Assembly (NCBI GenBank): GCA_036489565.1
Contig: DASXFN010000091.1
Location: forward strand, 46,368 to 110,367
Direction: 5' to 3'
DNA: 64,000 bases
From: JAICKN01 sp036489565
GTDB lineage: Bacteria; Acidobacteriota; Terriglobia; Terriglobales; Acidobacteriaceae
Made by a program: the position numbers and the translations under genes. Positions 1 to 7,923 of the stretch are shown here, piece after piece. Within the stretch, counting starts at the first letter, position 1. Each line of letters begins with the position of its first letter. The notes below the pieces were generated by a model. It saw only the letters and a program-made list of their open reading frames with translations. It was not told the origin of the DNA and did no database searches.

Positions 1-1
1 T

Positions 2-400
2 CTCTGCGAAACAATTTTCCCCGCGGACTCCGACTCGGGCGGCGCCATCGAAGCGGGAGCGCCGGAGTTTATTGATCTTCTGACGAGCGAGAATGCCGAC
101 TATCAGTTGACTCTAGGCGGTGGCCTGGTATGGCTCGATTCCACATGCGGTGACCGTTACGGCAATGTTTTTCTGGAGTGCACTTCAGCGCAACAAAAAG
201 AGATTTTGGACTTGATCGCCTACAGCAAAAATGGATTGACCAATCCGGGATTAAGCCAGGGGATCGCATTCTTTGCGCTGCTGCGTATGTTCACTGCGGA
301 CGCATTCTTTACCAGCAAGATCGGCATTCAATATCTGGGATATATCGGGAACACTTTCCTGACGGAATTTCCGGGCTGCCCGCCGGTGCCTGAGGCATAG
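2..400 (+). CDS. Gluconate 2-dehydrogenase subunit 3-like protein, 3' part only
   Basis: The gene enters from the left edge, so only the last 132 codons are visible and the true start is outside the window. The reading frame opens at base 2 with ETIFPADSDSGGAIEAGAPEF and ends in a PGCPPVPEA tail. The ETIFP(A/T)D...GA...FID opening, a middle segment with a conserved GL(S)QGIAFFALLR stretch and a late tyrosine/glycine motif (IQYLGYIGN) match the gluconate 2-dehydrogenase subunit 3 family. These are small, usually Tat-exported partners of GMC-type membrane sugar dehydrogenases. The catalytic GMC subunit is not downstream, since the next gene is on the other strand, so it would have to lie upstream. 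The family call is by motif recognition; the substrate is not determined. Confidence 0.75.
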   Translation, partial: LCETIFPADSDSGGAIEAGAPEFIDLLTSENADYQLTLGGGLVWLDSTCGDRYGNVFLECTSAQQKEILDLIAYSKNGLTNPGLSQGIAFFALLRMFTADAFFTSKIGIQYLGYIGNTFLTEFPGCPPVPEA

Positions 401-407
401 CGGAGGC

Positions 408-1193
408 TCATTCGACGTGGTAAAAGCCATCACGACGAGCTAGCTCGATATGCGTTTGGAATAGCCGACTCAATGGCGCGCTTTCCAGAACATTTTCTTT
501 AGCGCCGTCCGCGATAATTCTTCCCTTAGACATCAAAATAACGCGCTCGATTTCCGGAATAATGTCCGGGAGTTCGTGGGTGACCAGAATGATTCCAATG
601 CCTTCGTTGGCGAGCGAGCGCATGGTTTGCCGTAGGCCGTGCTGCGCGGCAATGTCGAGAGAGTTACAGGGTTCGTCAAAGAGCAATGCCAGCGGGCGAT
701 GCACCAAAGCCCGCGCAATCAGGATCCGCTTTGCTTCTCCTGAGGACATCTCGCAGACTGGACGGTCCGCAAGATGAGAAACACCAAGACGCTCCATCGC
801 CTCATGAGCTGACTGTCGCTTTTCCCGATCAACCGAATGGTTGGAGTAGACACTGTTGCTGCTGAAAAAACCGGAGAGCACAACCTCCATGCCGACGGCT
901 TCGCCGGTACACATAGACATCAGATCATTGGAGACGATGCCCAGATGGGAACGCAGGTCGAAAACGTTCCACATCTCCTGGCCCAGGATTCGCATGCTGG
1001 AGTCCGCTCGGACCACCGGATAGCATTCCCGAGTGATGGTTTTGATTAGTGTAGATTTTCCGCAGCCATTCGGTCCCAGAATGGCGAGATGTTCGTTGCA
1101 GTTGACGCGCAAGGTGAAATCATCAAGCACGACCTTGTTGCCCCGCATTACGCAAATGTTCTGGAGATCAAGAAGGGCAGGGTGTTGGGTCAT
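408..1193 (-). CDS. ABC transporter ATP-binding protein, ModF/YlmA-like
   Basis: A 261-residue stand-alone ATPase. Walker A is GPNGCGKST near residue 38, the signature loop is MSSGEAKR (a variant of LSGGQ), Walker B is LLFDEPCNSLD and the H-loop is VTHE. The segment around ILGQEMWNVFDLRSHLGIVS and VVLSGFF resembles the ModF/PhrA and YlmA subgroup rather than a typical importer ATPase. No permease or binding protein is adjacent. The frame is open to a TTG at 1256, but the ATG at 1193 begins MTQHPALLDLQN, directly before the first beta strand, so I chose it. The gene runs parallel to glnD, about 107 bases upstream. Substrate and even a transport role are uncertain. Confidence 0.85.
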   Translation of the reverse strand: MTQHPALLDLQNICVMRGNKVVLDDFTLRVNCNEHLAILGPNGCGKSTLIKTITRECYPVVRADSSMRILGQEMWNVFDLRSHLGIVSNDLMSMCTGEAVGMEVVLSGFFSSNSVYSNHSVDREKRQSAHEAMERLGVSHLADRPVCEMSSGEAKRILIARALVHRPLALLFDEPCNSLDIAAQHGLRQTMRSLANEGIGIILVTHELPDIIPEIERVILMSKGRIIADGAKENVLESAPLSRLFQTHIELARRDGFYHVE

Positions 1194-1300
1194 TGTCTTG
1201 TAGTTTAGACGATGAGACGAAGCCCCGGAAACCATGGAGGCCCGCATCAGAAACAAATCACAGGAGGAGTCTGGAAAATTGAGCGAGGAGCGGGGAACTA

Positions 1301-3898
1301 TTACAGACGGTCCAACTCTTCCAGCAGGCTCGCACTTAGAGATTTCTGGCGCTCCTCAGAAAGTTTTCCGCCACCAGAAGTTAGGTAGAAAACATCAATT
1401 GCCATCTGGCCCTCGGTATCGATCAAGGCGATATTAATGTTGCATTCCTGCTCCGCAAGGGTGGAACTGATGCGATGCAAAAGACCGGGTCGGTCCTGGG
1501 CGACGATCTGGATAAGCGTGCTCTGAGGTGAACATTCGTCGTCAAATTCGATGCGGGTATCCACTTTTACTTTCGCAATGCCCTGTTTGTCTGCGCGAAG
1601 ACGGTCGCGCAACAGACGGTCTAAATCCACCTGGTCGGCCAGCACGTCGGCGATGCTGCGCTTAAACCTTTCCCATTCGGGCAAATTCAGATCCAAAGTG
1701 CGGAAACGGTCGGTGAAGAAGAAGGAGTCAATGACTGTGCCCGCCTTATTCGAGAAAGCGTTCGCCTTCACAATGTTCATTCCCCAGGCGGCCAGCACCC
1801 CCGCCATTCGGGTGAAAAGGCGCGGGCGGTCGGTCGTGGCCAGGGTCAGCTCGTACCAGTGGCGGCCGCGTTTCAGGTCAAGTTGCACGGGATCGCTTGC
1901 CAGCCGTTCCGACAACCCCAGATGCGTTAGAACGCTTTCCGCCGAATTCACGCGCAGATATCTTTGCGGCATGCCCTCCAAAAAGACTTTCAACTTTTTG
2001 GAGGCCGTCGGGGCGAGGGATTGCAGGTGTTTTAAATTCTCATCCTCCGCGTCCCCGCGAAGTCTTTGGTCGGCGTGGTGGTTGAGGTGGTTCGCCGTGG
2101 CAATGTAAAGCTGCCAGACATTCTCGGCCTTCCATGGAGTCAGGGCCTCGGGATTCACGGCCTTAATGTCCGCATAGGTAAGCAACGAAAGCATCTTCAG
2201 TCGTTCCGGAGTGCCCATTTTTTCTGCAAAAATTTGGATGGTTGCGGGATCGTAAATATCGCGGCGCAAGGTGGCGGAGATATCCAGGTGGCTCCCGATG
2301 AGGAACATGACCGTCTCACGATCCGCGGGGTTGAGGTCCAGACGGTCGAGGCTGCCCTTGGCTATCTCCAGACTCGCGATGACGTGGTTGTCGGTGGGAA
2401 TGCCTTTGCCAACATCGTGCAGCAACATTGCCAGATAGAGAAGTTCTGGTTGTTCCAATTCATTCAGAATCTCGCCGTAGCGCCGGTCCCACTCCGATTG
2501 CGACTGGGCCGCTTTGTGGAGGCTATCAATGGCCAGAAACGAATGTTCGTCCACGGTGAAGCGATGATAGTAGTCACGTACCACCAGAGAATCAATCAGC
2601 TTGAATTCGGGCAACAATAGTGTCAAAACACCAAGCGAGTGCATTTCGCGTAGCGCATTTGCCGCATTTGGCTCCATCAGGATGACCTGCAGGTAAGACC
2701 ACAACTCCCCGCCTTGTGGAGGGGTGGCCGCGAGTGACGGGAGTACCTGCTCGACGCGGTATTCGGTGGTGGTGCTGAGCTTCAGACCGTGATGGGCAAT
2801 GAAGTCAAACATTCGCAGCAAGAGCTGCGGATCGTGTATGGCGGAAGGCTGCTGCAGAAAAACCAGGCCGTTCACCACGGAAAAATCAGAATTGGAGAGA
2901 CGAGTACGCAGGTTCTGAAAACTTCTGTACAGCGATGAACGCGCGGCCGGCACTTCTTCCAGTAACTGCGTGCAGGTGCGAAAGATGGCCTTGGCGTTGC
3001 GGAAGTAAATGCGCATCCAGTCGGCGGCGGTGACGGTTGCGTCGGAATCCGGCGCGCCGATTTTCCTTTGCGCGGCCTCGTCTTGTGCTTCCCAGGCCAG
3101 CGTATTATCGTCGCGCCCGTGTCGAAAATGCAGGAAACAGCGGACCGACATCATGAAGTCCAATGCCGGTTGAAATTGTTTTTGAATGGAAGCGGAGAGA
3201 AGGGAGGATTGGTCCGGCCAGCTATGCATCCGATCCATGGCCGAAATCAACGCCAGCCAGCATCCTACGTTGTGGTCGCGCAATCCGCCGGGGGTTTCCT
3301 TAATGTTCGGTTCCAGATGAAAGATCGTGTTTCCGTATTTCGCGTGGCGGTCTCGGGTGACTTCCGTGAGTGAGTGAACAAGCGGTTGCGCTTCGCGCAT
3401 GACCAGCTTGGGAATCAATTTGTCGTGCAGTCGCGAAAAAAGTTCTTTGTCTCCCGCCAGGTAGCGGCAGTCCAGCAAGGAGATGGTGAACTCGACGTTG
3501 TCGGAATCGAAGTGGTCACACTCCGCCAGCGTGCGATTGGTGGGGCTTAACTTCAGCCGCAGGTCCCAAAGCTCCTGTGAGAAGCGGCGGACGCGGTCTT
3601 TATAATCCTGTTCGCCATCCTGGTCGGCGTGCAGGAACAGTAAATCAACATCAGAGTGGGGAAAAAGCGCGCCGCGACCGTAGCCGCCCAGGGCAACTAA
3701 AGCAAAATTCTTGGGGCTTCCGTTTTCGGCCTCAATAAATTCCTTCCACAGCCGCAGAACAATCTCATCCACCAATGCCGTGCGTTGGAGGACAGCGGCC
3801 CTGCCGTCACCGTTGGCATAGAAACTCTCACGGATGCGCGCTGATTCCGCGCTGTAAACATCCCGCAATTCCGTGGGTAGTGAGGATGCTGTGGTCAT
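1301..3898 (-). CDS. glnD: [Protein-PII] uridylyltransferase / uridylyl-removing enzyme
   Basis: GlnD is the cytosolic glutamine sensor that adds UMP to PII when nitrogen is short and removes it when glutamine is high. From the ATG at 3898 the product is 865 residues, normal for the family. The nucleotidyltransferase domain has GGYGRGALFPHSDVDLLFLH in the first 110 residues. A central HD domain carries LLHDVGKG, and two C-terminal ACT domains follow (DRPRLFTRMAGVLAAWGMNI and DRPGLLHRISSTLAEQECNI). The open frame extends to 4021, but that stretch is low-quality sequence and MTTASSLPTELRD is the natural N-terminus. The PII target gene and amtB lie just upstream on the same strand, separated by a 293-base gap, so glnD may have its own promoter. 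Confidence 0.96.
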   Translation of the reverse strand: MTTASSLPTELRDVYSAESARIRESFYANGDGRAAVLQRTALVDEIVLRLWKEFIEAENGSPKNFALVALGGYGRGALFPHSDVDLLFLHADQDGEQDYKDRVRRFSQELWDLRLKLSPTNRTLAECDHFDSDNVEFTISLLDCRYLAGDKELFSRLHDKLIPKLVMREAQPLVHSLTEVTRDRHAKYGNTIFHLEPNIKETPGGLRDHNVGCWLALISAMDRMHSWPDQSSLLSASIQKQFQPALDFMMSVRCFLHFRHGRDDNTLAWEAQDEAAQRKIGAPDSDATVTAADWMRIYFRNAKAIFRTCTQLLEEVPAARSSLYRSFQNLRTRLSNSDFSVVNGLVFLQQPSAIHDPQLLLRMFDFIAHHGLKLSTTTEYRVEQVLPSLAATPPQGGELWSYLQVILMEPNAANALREMHSLGVLTLLLPEFKLIDSLVVRDYYHRFTVDEHSFLAIDSLHKAAQSQSEWDRRYGEILNELEQPELLYLAMLLHDVGKGIPTDNHVIASLEIAKGSLDRLDLNPADRETVMFLIGSHLDISATLRRDIYDPATIQIFAEKMGTPERLKMLSLLTYADIKAVNPEALTPWKAENVWQLYIATANHLNHHADQRLRGDAEDENLKHLQSLAPTASKKLKVFLEGMPQRYLRVNSAESVLTHLGLSERLASDPVQLDLKRGRHWYELTLATTDRPRLFTRMAGVLAAWGMNIVKANAFSNKAGTVIDSFFFTDRFRTLDLNLPEWERFKRSIADVLADQVDLDRLLRDRLRADKQGIAKVKVDTRIEFDDECSPQSTLIQIVAQDRPGLLHRISSTLAEQECNINIALIDTEGQMAIDVFYLTSGGGKLSEERQKSLSASLLEELDRL

Positions 3899-4191
3899 GT
3901 TGTCGTCAAACTTGCATCTGCCGCATGCCGCGTGAGGAATGGAACGCGGCGGTGCAAACTGAGCTGCCCCGCAAACCGCAAGGGCGATTAAATCCTGCCA
4001 ATTCAATGTACGCGCCAGCAATAGCGGCGTGGAAATCGAAACTATTTATATGGAGTATCAGAATTGGTTATCCAAGCTTTTCACGCGCCAACGGGGCCAC
4101 TTCAAGGATTGCACAGGAAGGAAGTGAAGACAATAAAGCGGAGTTAGGATTCCGTACCGAAAGTAATTCGGCTATGGGAAACTCGACTGAA
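3899..4191. other. Intergenic region between glnB and glnD, nothing recognised
   Basis: This 293-base stretch separates the PII gene from glnD. I see no convincing small gene, no hairpin with a T-run and no clear promoter boxes. Open frames that cross it on either strand are overlaps of the flanking genes in wrong frames. It presumably holds the glnD promoter and leader. Confidence 0.5.
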
Positions 4192-4530
4192 TTACAGCGC
4201 GCTTTCACCACGCTCATCATTCCGAATGCGGATGGCTTCGTCCACGCGCGAGCAGAAAATCTTTCCATCTCCAATTTCGCCTGTGCGTGCCGCGGCAGAA
4301 ATCGCCGCGACCGCTTTTTCCACCATGGAATCCGCAAGCACCATTTCCAGCTTGATCTTAGGAATCAAATCAACCGTGTATTCGCGCCCGCGATAAAATT
4401 CCGTGTGGCCTTTCTGCCGTCCATGGCCACGGACTTCCAGTACAGTCATTCCCTCCACTCCGGCGTCATGGAGGGCGTTCTTTACCTCTTCGAGTTTCGA
4501 TGTCTGGATAATGGCTTCAATCTTAGTCAT
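4192..4530 (-). CDS. glnB/glnK: Nitrogen regulatory protein PII
   Basis: PII is a small trimeric signal protein that binds ATP/ADP and 2-oxoglutarate and is uridylylated by GlnD. The 112-residue product has the standard length. It starts MTKIEAIIQTSKLEEVKNAL, has the GxGRQKGHTEFYRGREY segment leading into the T-loop with the modifiable tyrosine (YRGREYTV, about residue 51), and ends with the B/C-loop signature TGEIGDGKIFC. It lies 48 bases downstream of amtB on the same strand, the classical amtB-glnK pairing, which suggests its main job is to plug the ammonium channel. An AAGGA element precedes the ATG. Whether it is formally GlnB or GlnK cannot be decided from sequence; context favours GlnK. 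Confidence 0.95.
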   Translation of the reverse strand: MTKIEAIIQTSKLEEVKNALHDAGVEGMTVLEVRGHGRQKGHTEFYRGREYTVDLIPKIKLEMVLADSMVEKAVAAISAAARTGEIGDGKIFCSRVDEAIRIRNDERGESAL

Positions 4531-4578
4531 AGCTCGTGTAAATCCTTCTTGTCTAATAGGTTCTGTAGAAGTCAGCCG

Positions 4579-6006
4579 TTAAGCAGGAACTTCCCAATAA
4601 TACCCTTCTTCGCCATGCTGGGAGAGGTCAAGGCCCTGGACTTCATGTTCCTGCGACACTCGCAATCCCACGGTCATATCCACGATTTTCAGGACGACCA
4701 GTGTGCCAACAATTGCGAGACCCCACGCGATCGCGACACCTAGCAACTGATTCAGAAGTTGATGTGCATTGCCCTCAAGCAAGCCGGAAGGCAAAGGATT
4801 GCCTTGCGCATCCTTAAAGATGGGATTTACGACGCTGGAAGCAAAAACTCCGGTAAGAAGCGCCCCTAAAGTTCCGCCCATTCCGTGAACGCCAAAAGCG
4901 TCAAGACTGTCGTCATAGCCAAGCTTTACTTTGACGAATGTAACCATGAAGTAGCAGAAGACTCCCGCGATCAGTCCAATGGCCATGGCCGACATAGGAC
5001 CTACAAAACCGGCTGCAGGGGTAATGGCGACAAGTCCCGCGACCGCGCCGGAAATCGCGCCAAGTGCGCTGGGTTTTCCGTTGCGAATCCACTCCGCGCC
5101 TCCCCATCCAATCGCCGCGGCTGCGGCGCCAAAATGCGTAGCGACAAAGGCGCTTGTGGCAAGGCTCCCCGCAGCGAGAGCGCTTCCAGCGTTAAACCCA
5201 AACCAACCTACCCACAACATACAAGCGCCAATAAAACTCAGGACTACACTGTGAGGAGGCATGGGCTTTTTAGGATAGCCCAGCCGCTTCCCCATATATA
5301 AAGCGCACACCAGCGCGGAAACTCCTGATGTAACGTGGACGACCGTTCCTCCGGCAAAATCGAGCGTCGGAAATCTTCCCCCCAGTGAGGCATTCAACAA
5401 TCCACCTTTACCCCAAACCATGTGCGCCATGGGACTGTATACAACGATGGACCAAAGGACCATGAATAGGGCCATGGCGCTGAACTTCATCCGTTCCGCG
5501 AATGCGCCACTGATTAGAGCTGGCGTGATGATGGCGAACATGAGCTGATAAATCATGAACGTCTGGGAGGGAATTGTCGCAGCATAGGCGGGATCAGGCG
5601 CGGCTCCAACCCCGTGCAGGAAGACGTTCTGAAAGCCACCAATAAAACTTGTGCCCGGACCGAATGCCAGACTGAAACTTACTAGACCCCACAAAATGGT
5701 GATCAGCGCCATCATGGCGAAGCTCTGCATCATGACGGAGAGCACGTTCTTCTTTCTTACCAGCCCACCATAGAAAAGCGCTAAGCCCGGGCCGGTCATC
5801 ATCAGCACCAGGGCTGCGCTGGTCAGCATCCAGGCATTGTCGGCGGAACTCTTGGCGTCCGCAGCTTGCTTTTCCACGGCATCCAGCCGTTGCTCGACCG
5901 AAGTGGTTGTTTTGGCAGTATTTGGAACGATGATAGCGAACAGGCCCTGCATGCTAAACATCAGTACGACGAGGACTAATGACCAGCGAATCCAAGGTTT
6001 TCCCAT
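4579..6006 (-). CDS. amtB: Ammonium transporter (Amt family)
   Basis: A 475-residue polytopic inner-membrane ammonium channel. A hydrophobic signal-like N-terminus (MGKPWIRWSLVLVVLMFSM) is followed by a short charged linker and then the eleven-helix core. The core contains LMMTGPGLALFYGGLVRKKN, the FAGGTVVHVTSG segment with the pore histidine region, WVGWFGFNAGSAL and DAFGVHGMGGTLGALLTG, which carries the second pore histidine. The frame opens at a GTG at 6048, but the ATG at 6006 has AGGAG upstream and starts just before the signal-like helix. It leads the amtB-glnB pair. The upstream region is shared with the divergent heat-shock operon. I looked for a sigma-54 promoter and did not find one. 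Confidence 0.96.
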   Translation of the reverse strand: MGKPWIRWSLVLVVLMFSMQGLFAIIVPNTAKTTTSVEQRLDAVEKQAADAKSSADNAWMLTSAALVLMMTGPGLALFYGGLVRKKNVLSVMMQSFAMMALITILWGLVSFSLAFGPGTSFIGGFQNVFLHGVGAAPDPAYAATIPSQTFMIYQLMFAIITPALISGAFAERMKFSAMALFMVLWSIVVYSPMAHMVWGKGGLLNASLGGRFPTLDFAGGTVVHVTSGVSALVCALYMGKRLGYPKKPMPPHSVVLSFIGACMLWVGWFGFNAGSALAAGSLATSAFVATHFGAAAAAIGWGGAEWIRNGKPSALGAISGAVAGLVAITPAAGFVGPMSAMAIGLIAGVFCYFMVTFVKVKLGYDDSLDAFGVHGMGGTLGALLTGVFASSVVNPIFKDAQGNPLPSGLLEGNAHQLLNQLLGVAIAWGLAIVGTLVVLKIVDMTVGLRVSQEHEVQGLDLSQHGEEGYYWEVPA

Positions 6007-6132
6007 GAAGGTTGAATCGGCTCCTGAGTGAAAGGAATGGCGAACCACACTCTATATGTGCGCTTTCTGCACTAGGAAATAGAAATTATTTATGAAGACG
6101 ATCAACAATATTTATTCGGATTTGTTTGCAGT

Positions 6133-6159
6133 TTAGCATTCGTCGAACAAGAGTGCCAA
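6133..6159 (+). promoter_or_regulatory. CIRCE-like HrcA operator
   Basis: The sequence TTAGCATTC-N9-GAGTGCCAA matches the CIRCE consensus TTAGCACTC-N9-GAGTGCTAA with one mismatch per arm and exactly the expected nine-base spacer. It lies 111 bases upstream of hrcA, next to a promoter, which fits negative autoregulation of hrcA-grpE-dnaJ by HrcA. Because amtB diverges from the same region, an effect on amtB is possible but less likely. Confidence 0.85.
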
Positions 6160-6161
6160 TC

Positions 6162-6190
6162 TTGACATGACTTCTTTTACTCCCTAAGAT
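6162..6190 (+). promoter_or_regulatory. Probable sigma-70 promoter of hrcA operon
   Basis: TTGACA at 6162-6167 and TAAGAT at 6185-6190 are separated by 17 bases, close to the housekeeping consensus. The -35 box begins three bases after the CIRCE-like operator, so bound HrcA would be expected to block polymerase. Transcription would start near 6197, about 75 bases before the hrcA ATG. Confidence 0.65.
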
Positions 6191-6228
6191 TTAACAGCGG
6201 ATTGTATTTGTTCGAAAGGTCCGCAATG

Positions 6229-6249
6229 CTGTAAATAATTATTTTACAG
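6229..6249 (+). repeat. Palindrome in hrcA leader
   Basis: CTGTAAA and TTTACAG form a 7-bp inverted repeat around an AT-rich seven-base centre, 22 bases before the hrcA start codon. It could be a protein-binding site or a weak leader hairpin near the ribosome-binding region. No regulator can be named. Confidence 0.35.
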
Positions 6250-6270
6250 TGATTTACGGCGACAATAGCT

Positions 6271-7314
6271 ATGCAACCTGGCTCATCTATCGGAGAACGC
6301 GAACGCGAAATCCTCACCGCCATTGTTGAGACATTCATTGCCACCGGCGAACCGGTTGGATCTCGAACCCTCGCGCGTTCGAATCGAGAAGGACTTAGCT
6401 CCGCCAGTATCCGCAACGTGATGGCGGACCTGTCCGATTCAGGATTTTTGGAGCAGCCGCACACATCGGCGGGACGAATTCCGACCACGGAAGCCTATCG
6501 TTATTATGTCGAGCAGCTTTCCGGGGATGCGCGGCTCTCGCCGAGCGACGAGAGCATGATTCAAGGATCGCTCAATGGGGCTGCGGACGTGCAGGACTTC
6601 ATGGAACGCACCTCGCATGTGCTTTCGTTGATCTCAAAGAACGTTGGCGTTGCGGTCGCCGTTGGCGGCACCAAAAACGCTTTAGAACATGTCTATTTTT
6701 CGCGCTTGGGTGACCAGAAAGTCCTCGCTGTTGTTGTGACCAAGTCGGGATTGGTCCGAGACCGGGTACTAAGGCTGGATATTCCGCAGGGTGAATTGGA
6801 CAGCGCGGCCCGTTACATCAATGAAAATTTTCGTGGCTGGACCATGGAAGCCATGCAGACGGAAATTGCCCGCCGCGTGGAGCGTGAGCGTAGTGAATAT
6901 GACCGGCTCATGGCCTCGCTTGAACAACTTTACAGGCAGGGCGCATTGGAAGCTGATGACACAACATTGATGGTGTTCGTGGAAGGCGCCGCGAACCTGG
7001 TCGCGGGGGAAACCGACCGTCAGCGACTACAGGAATTGCTGAAGACATTGGAAGAGAAACAAAAAATCGTGGACCTGCTGAGCGCTTATCTGCACACCAA
7101 GCAGGAAGCCGTGCGGGTGGTAATCGGCCTGGATGACGCGCAACCTTCTATGCGGAATCTTGTATTGATCGGTGCGCCGGCGCGCTCGGGTGGCGACGTG
7201 ATGGGCTCGCTCGCTGTGATTGGTCCTACACGGATGGACTATCAACATACAATTACGGCCGTGTCGTATATAGCGCGGCTGTTCGACAAAGTTCTAAATG
7301 ATTCGAGTGAGTAA
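6271..7314 (+). CDS. hrcA: Heat-inducible transcription repressor HrcA
   Basis: HrcA binds CIRCE operators and represses class I heat-shock genes until chaperone capacity drops. The 347-residue product has the winged-helix N-terminus (EREREILTAIVETFIATGEPVGSRTL, then SSASIRNVMADLSDSGFLEQ and PHTSAGRIPTTEAYRYYV), the dimerisation region and the GAF-like C-terminal domain ending VMGSLAVIGPTRMDYQHTI. It heads a tight cluster: its TAA overlaps the grpE start (TAATG). The CIRCE-like site upstream supports autoregulation. No clear Shine-Dalgarno precedes the ATG; the start is fixed by homology of the first helix. Confidence 0.97.
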   Translation: MQPGSSIGEREREILTAIVETFIATGEPVGSRTLARSNREGLSSASIRNVMADLSDSGFLEQPHTSAGRIPTTEAYRYYVEQLSGDARLSPSDESMIQGSLNGAADVQDFMERTSHVLSLISKNVGVAVAVGGTKNALEHVYFSRLGDQKVLAVVVTKSGLVRDRVLRLDIPQGELDSAARYINENFRGWTMEAMQTEIARRVERERSEYDRLMASLEQLYRQGALEADDTTLMVFVEGAANLVAGETDRQRLQELLKTLEEKQKIVDLLSAYLHTKQEAVRVVIGLDDAQPSMRNLVLIGAPARSGGDVMGSLAVIGPTRMDYQHTITAVSYIARLFDKVLNDSSE

Positions 7315-7877
7315 TGATGGCGAAAAACGGAAAATCCGATATTGAAATGCAGGACCTGGATGCGCAACATGAGCTTCCCGCGGCTGATGGCAGCGAGGAT
7401 ATGGTGGAACGACCGGCGGGTGAAGTTTCCAATGACGCTGAATTGATCAAGCTGAAGTCGGAACGCGATTCGCTGCTGCGCATGCTGGCGGACATGGAAA
7501 ATGCGCGCAAGCGTTCCACACGTGAACAGCAGGAGTTCCGCGAATATGCGTTAGGCGACGCGTTGAAGACCCTGCTTCCTGTTCTGGACAGTTTCGAACG
7601 GGCGCTGCAAACCAGTGCAGGCAAAAAAACAGAGTTCCATGATGGCGTTGAACTCATCTATAAACAGTTGCAGGATGCATTGGGGAAGCTCGGTTTGCGG
7701 CCCATCACAGCGCAGGGCGAGACGTTCGATCCTCACTTGCACCAGGCCATCGAAATGGTGGACACCGATGAGGTGGAAGACAACCACGTAGTGGACGAGT
7801 TGCAGCATGGATATAAACTGAAAGACCGGCTGCTGCGTCCCTCCATGGTGAGGGTGGCGCGGAATTCTGGGAAGTAA
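7314..7877 (+). CDS. grpE: Nucleotide exchange factor GrpE
   Basis: GrpE releases ADP from DnaK and works with DnaJ in the cytosolic folding cycle. The product has 187 residues: an acidic, disordered N-terminus, a long coiled coil (from LIKLKSERDSLLRMLADMENARKRSTREQQEFREYA) and the C-terminal beta domain with GETFDPHLHQAIEMVDTDEVEDNHVVDELQHGYKLKDRLLRPSMVRVA. Two adjacent ATG codons (7314 and 7317) are possible starts. The first overlaps the hrcA stop and implies translational coupling. dnaK is not in this cluster. Confidence 0.96.
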   Translation: MMAKNGKSDIEMQDLDAQHELPAADGSEDMVERPAGEVSNDAELIKLKSERDSLLRMLADMENARKRSTREQQEFREYALGDALKTLLPVLDSFERALQTSAGKKTEFHDGVELIYKQLQDALGKLGLRPITAQGETFDPHLHQAIEMVDTDEVEDNHVVDELQHGYKLKDRLLRPSMVRVARNSGK

Positions 7878-7923
7878 TCGCGCGAGCATTGCGCGCGTCA
7901 ATTTCTGAAAGGAAGTAGAAGTT

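Noticed and set aside
6049..6130. Sigma-54 promoter for amtB
   Set aside because: Expected for nitrogen genes, but no TGGCAC-N5-TTGCA-like pair with correct spacing was found on the minus strand.
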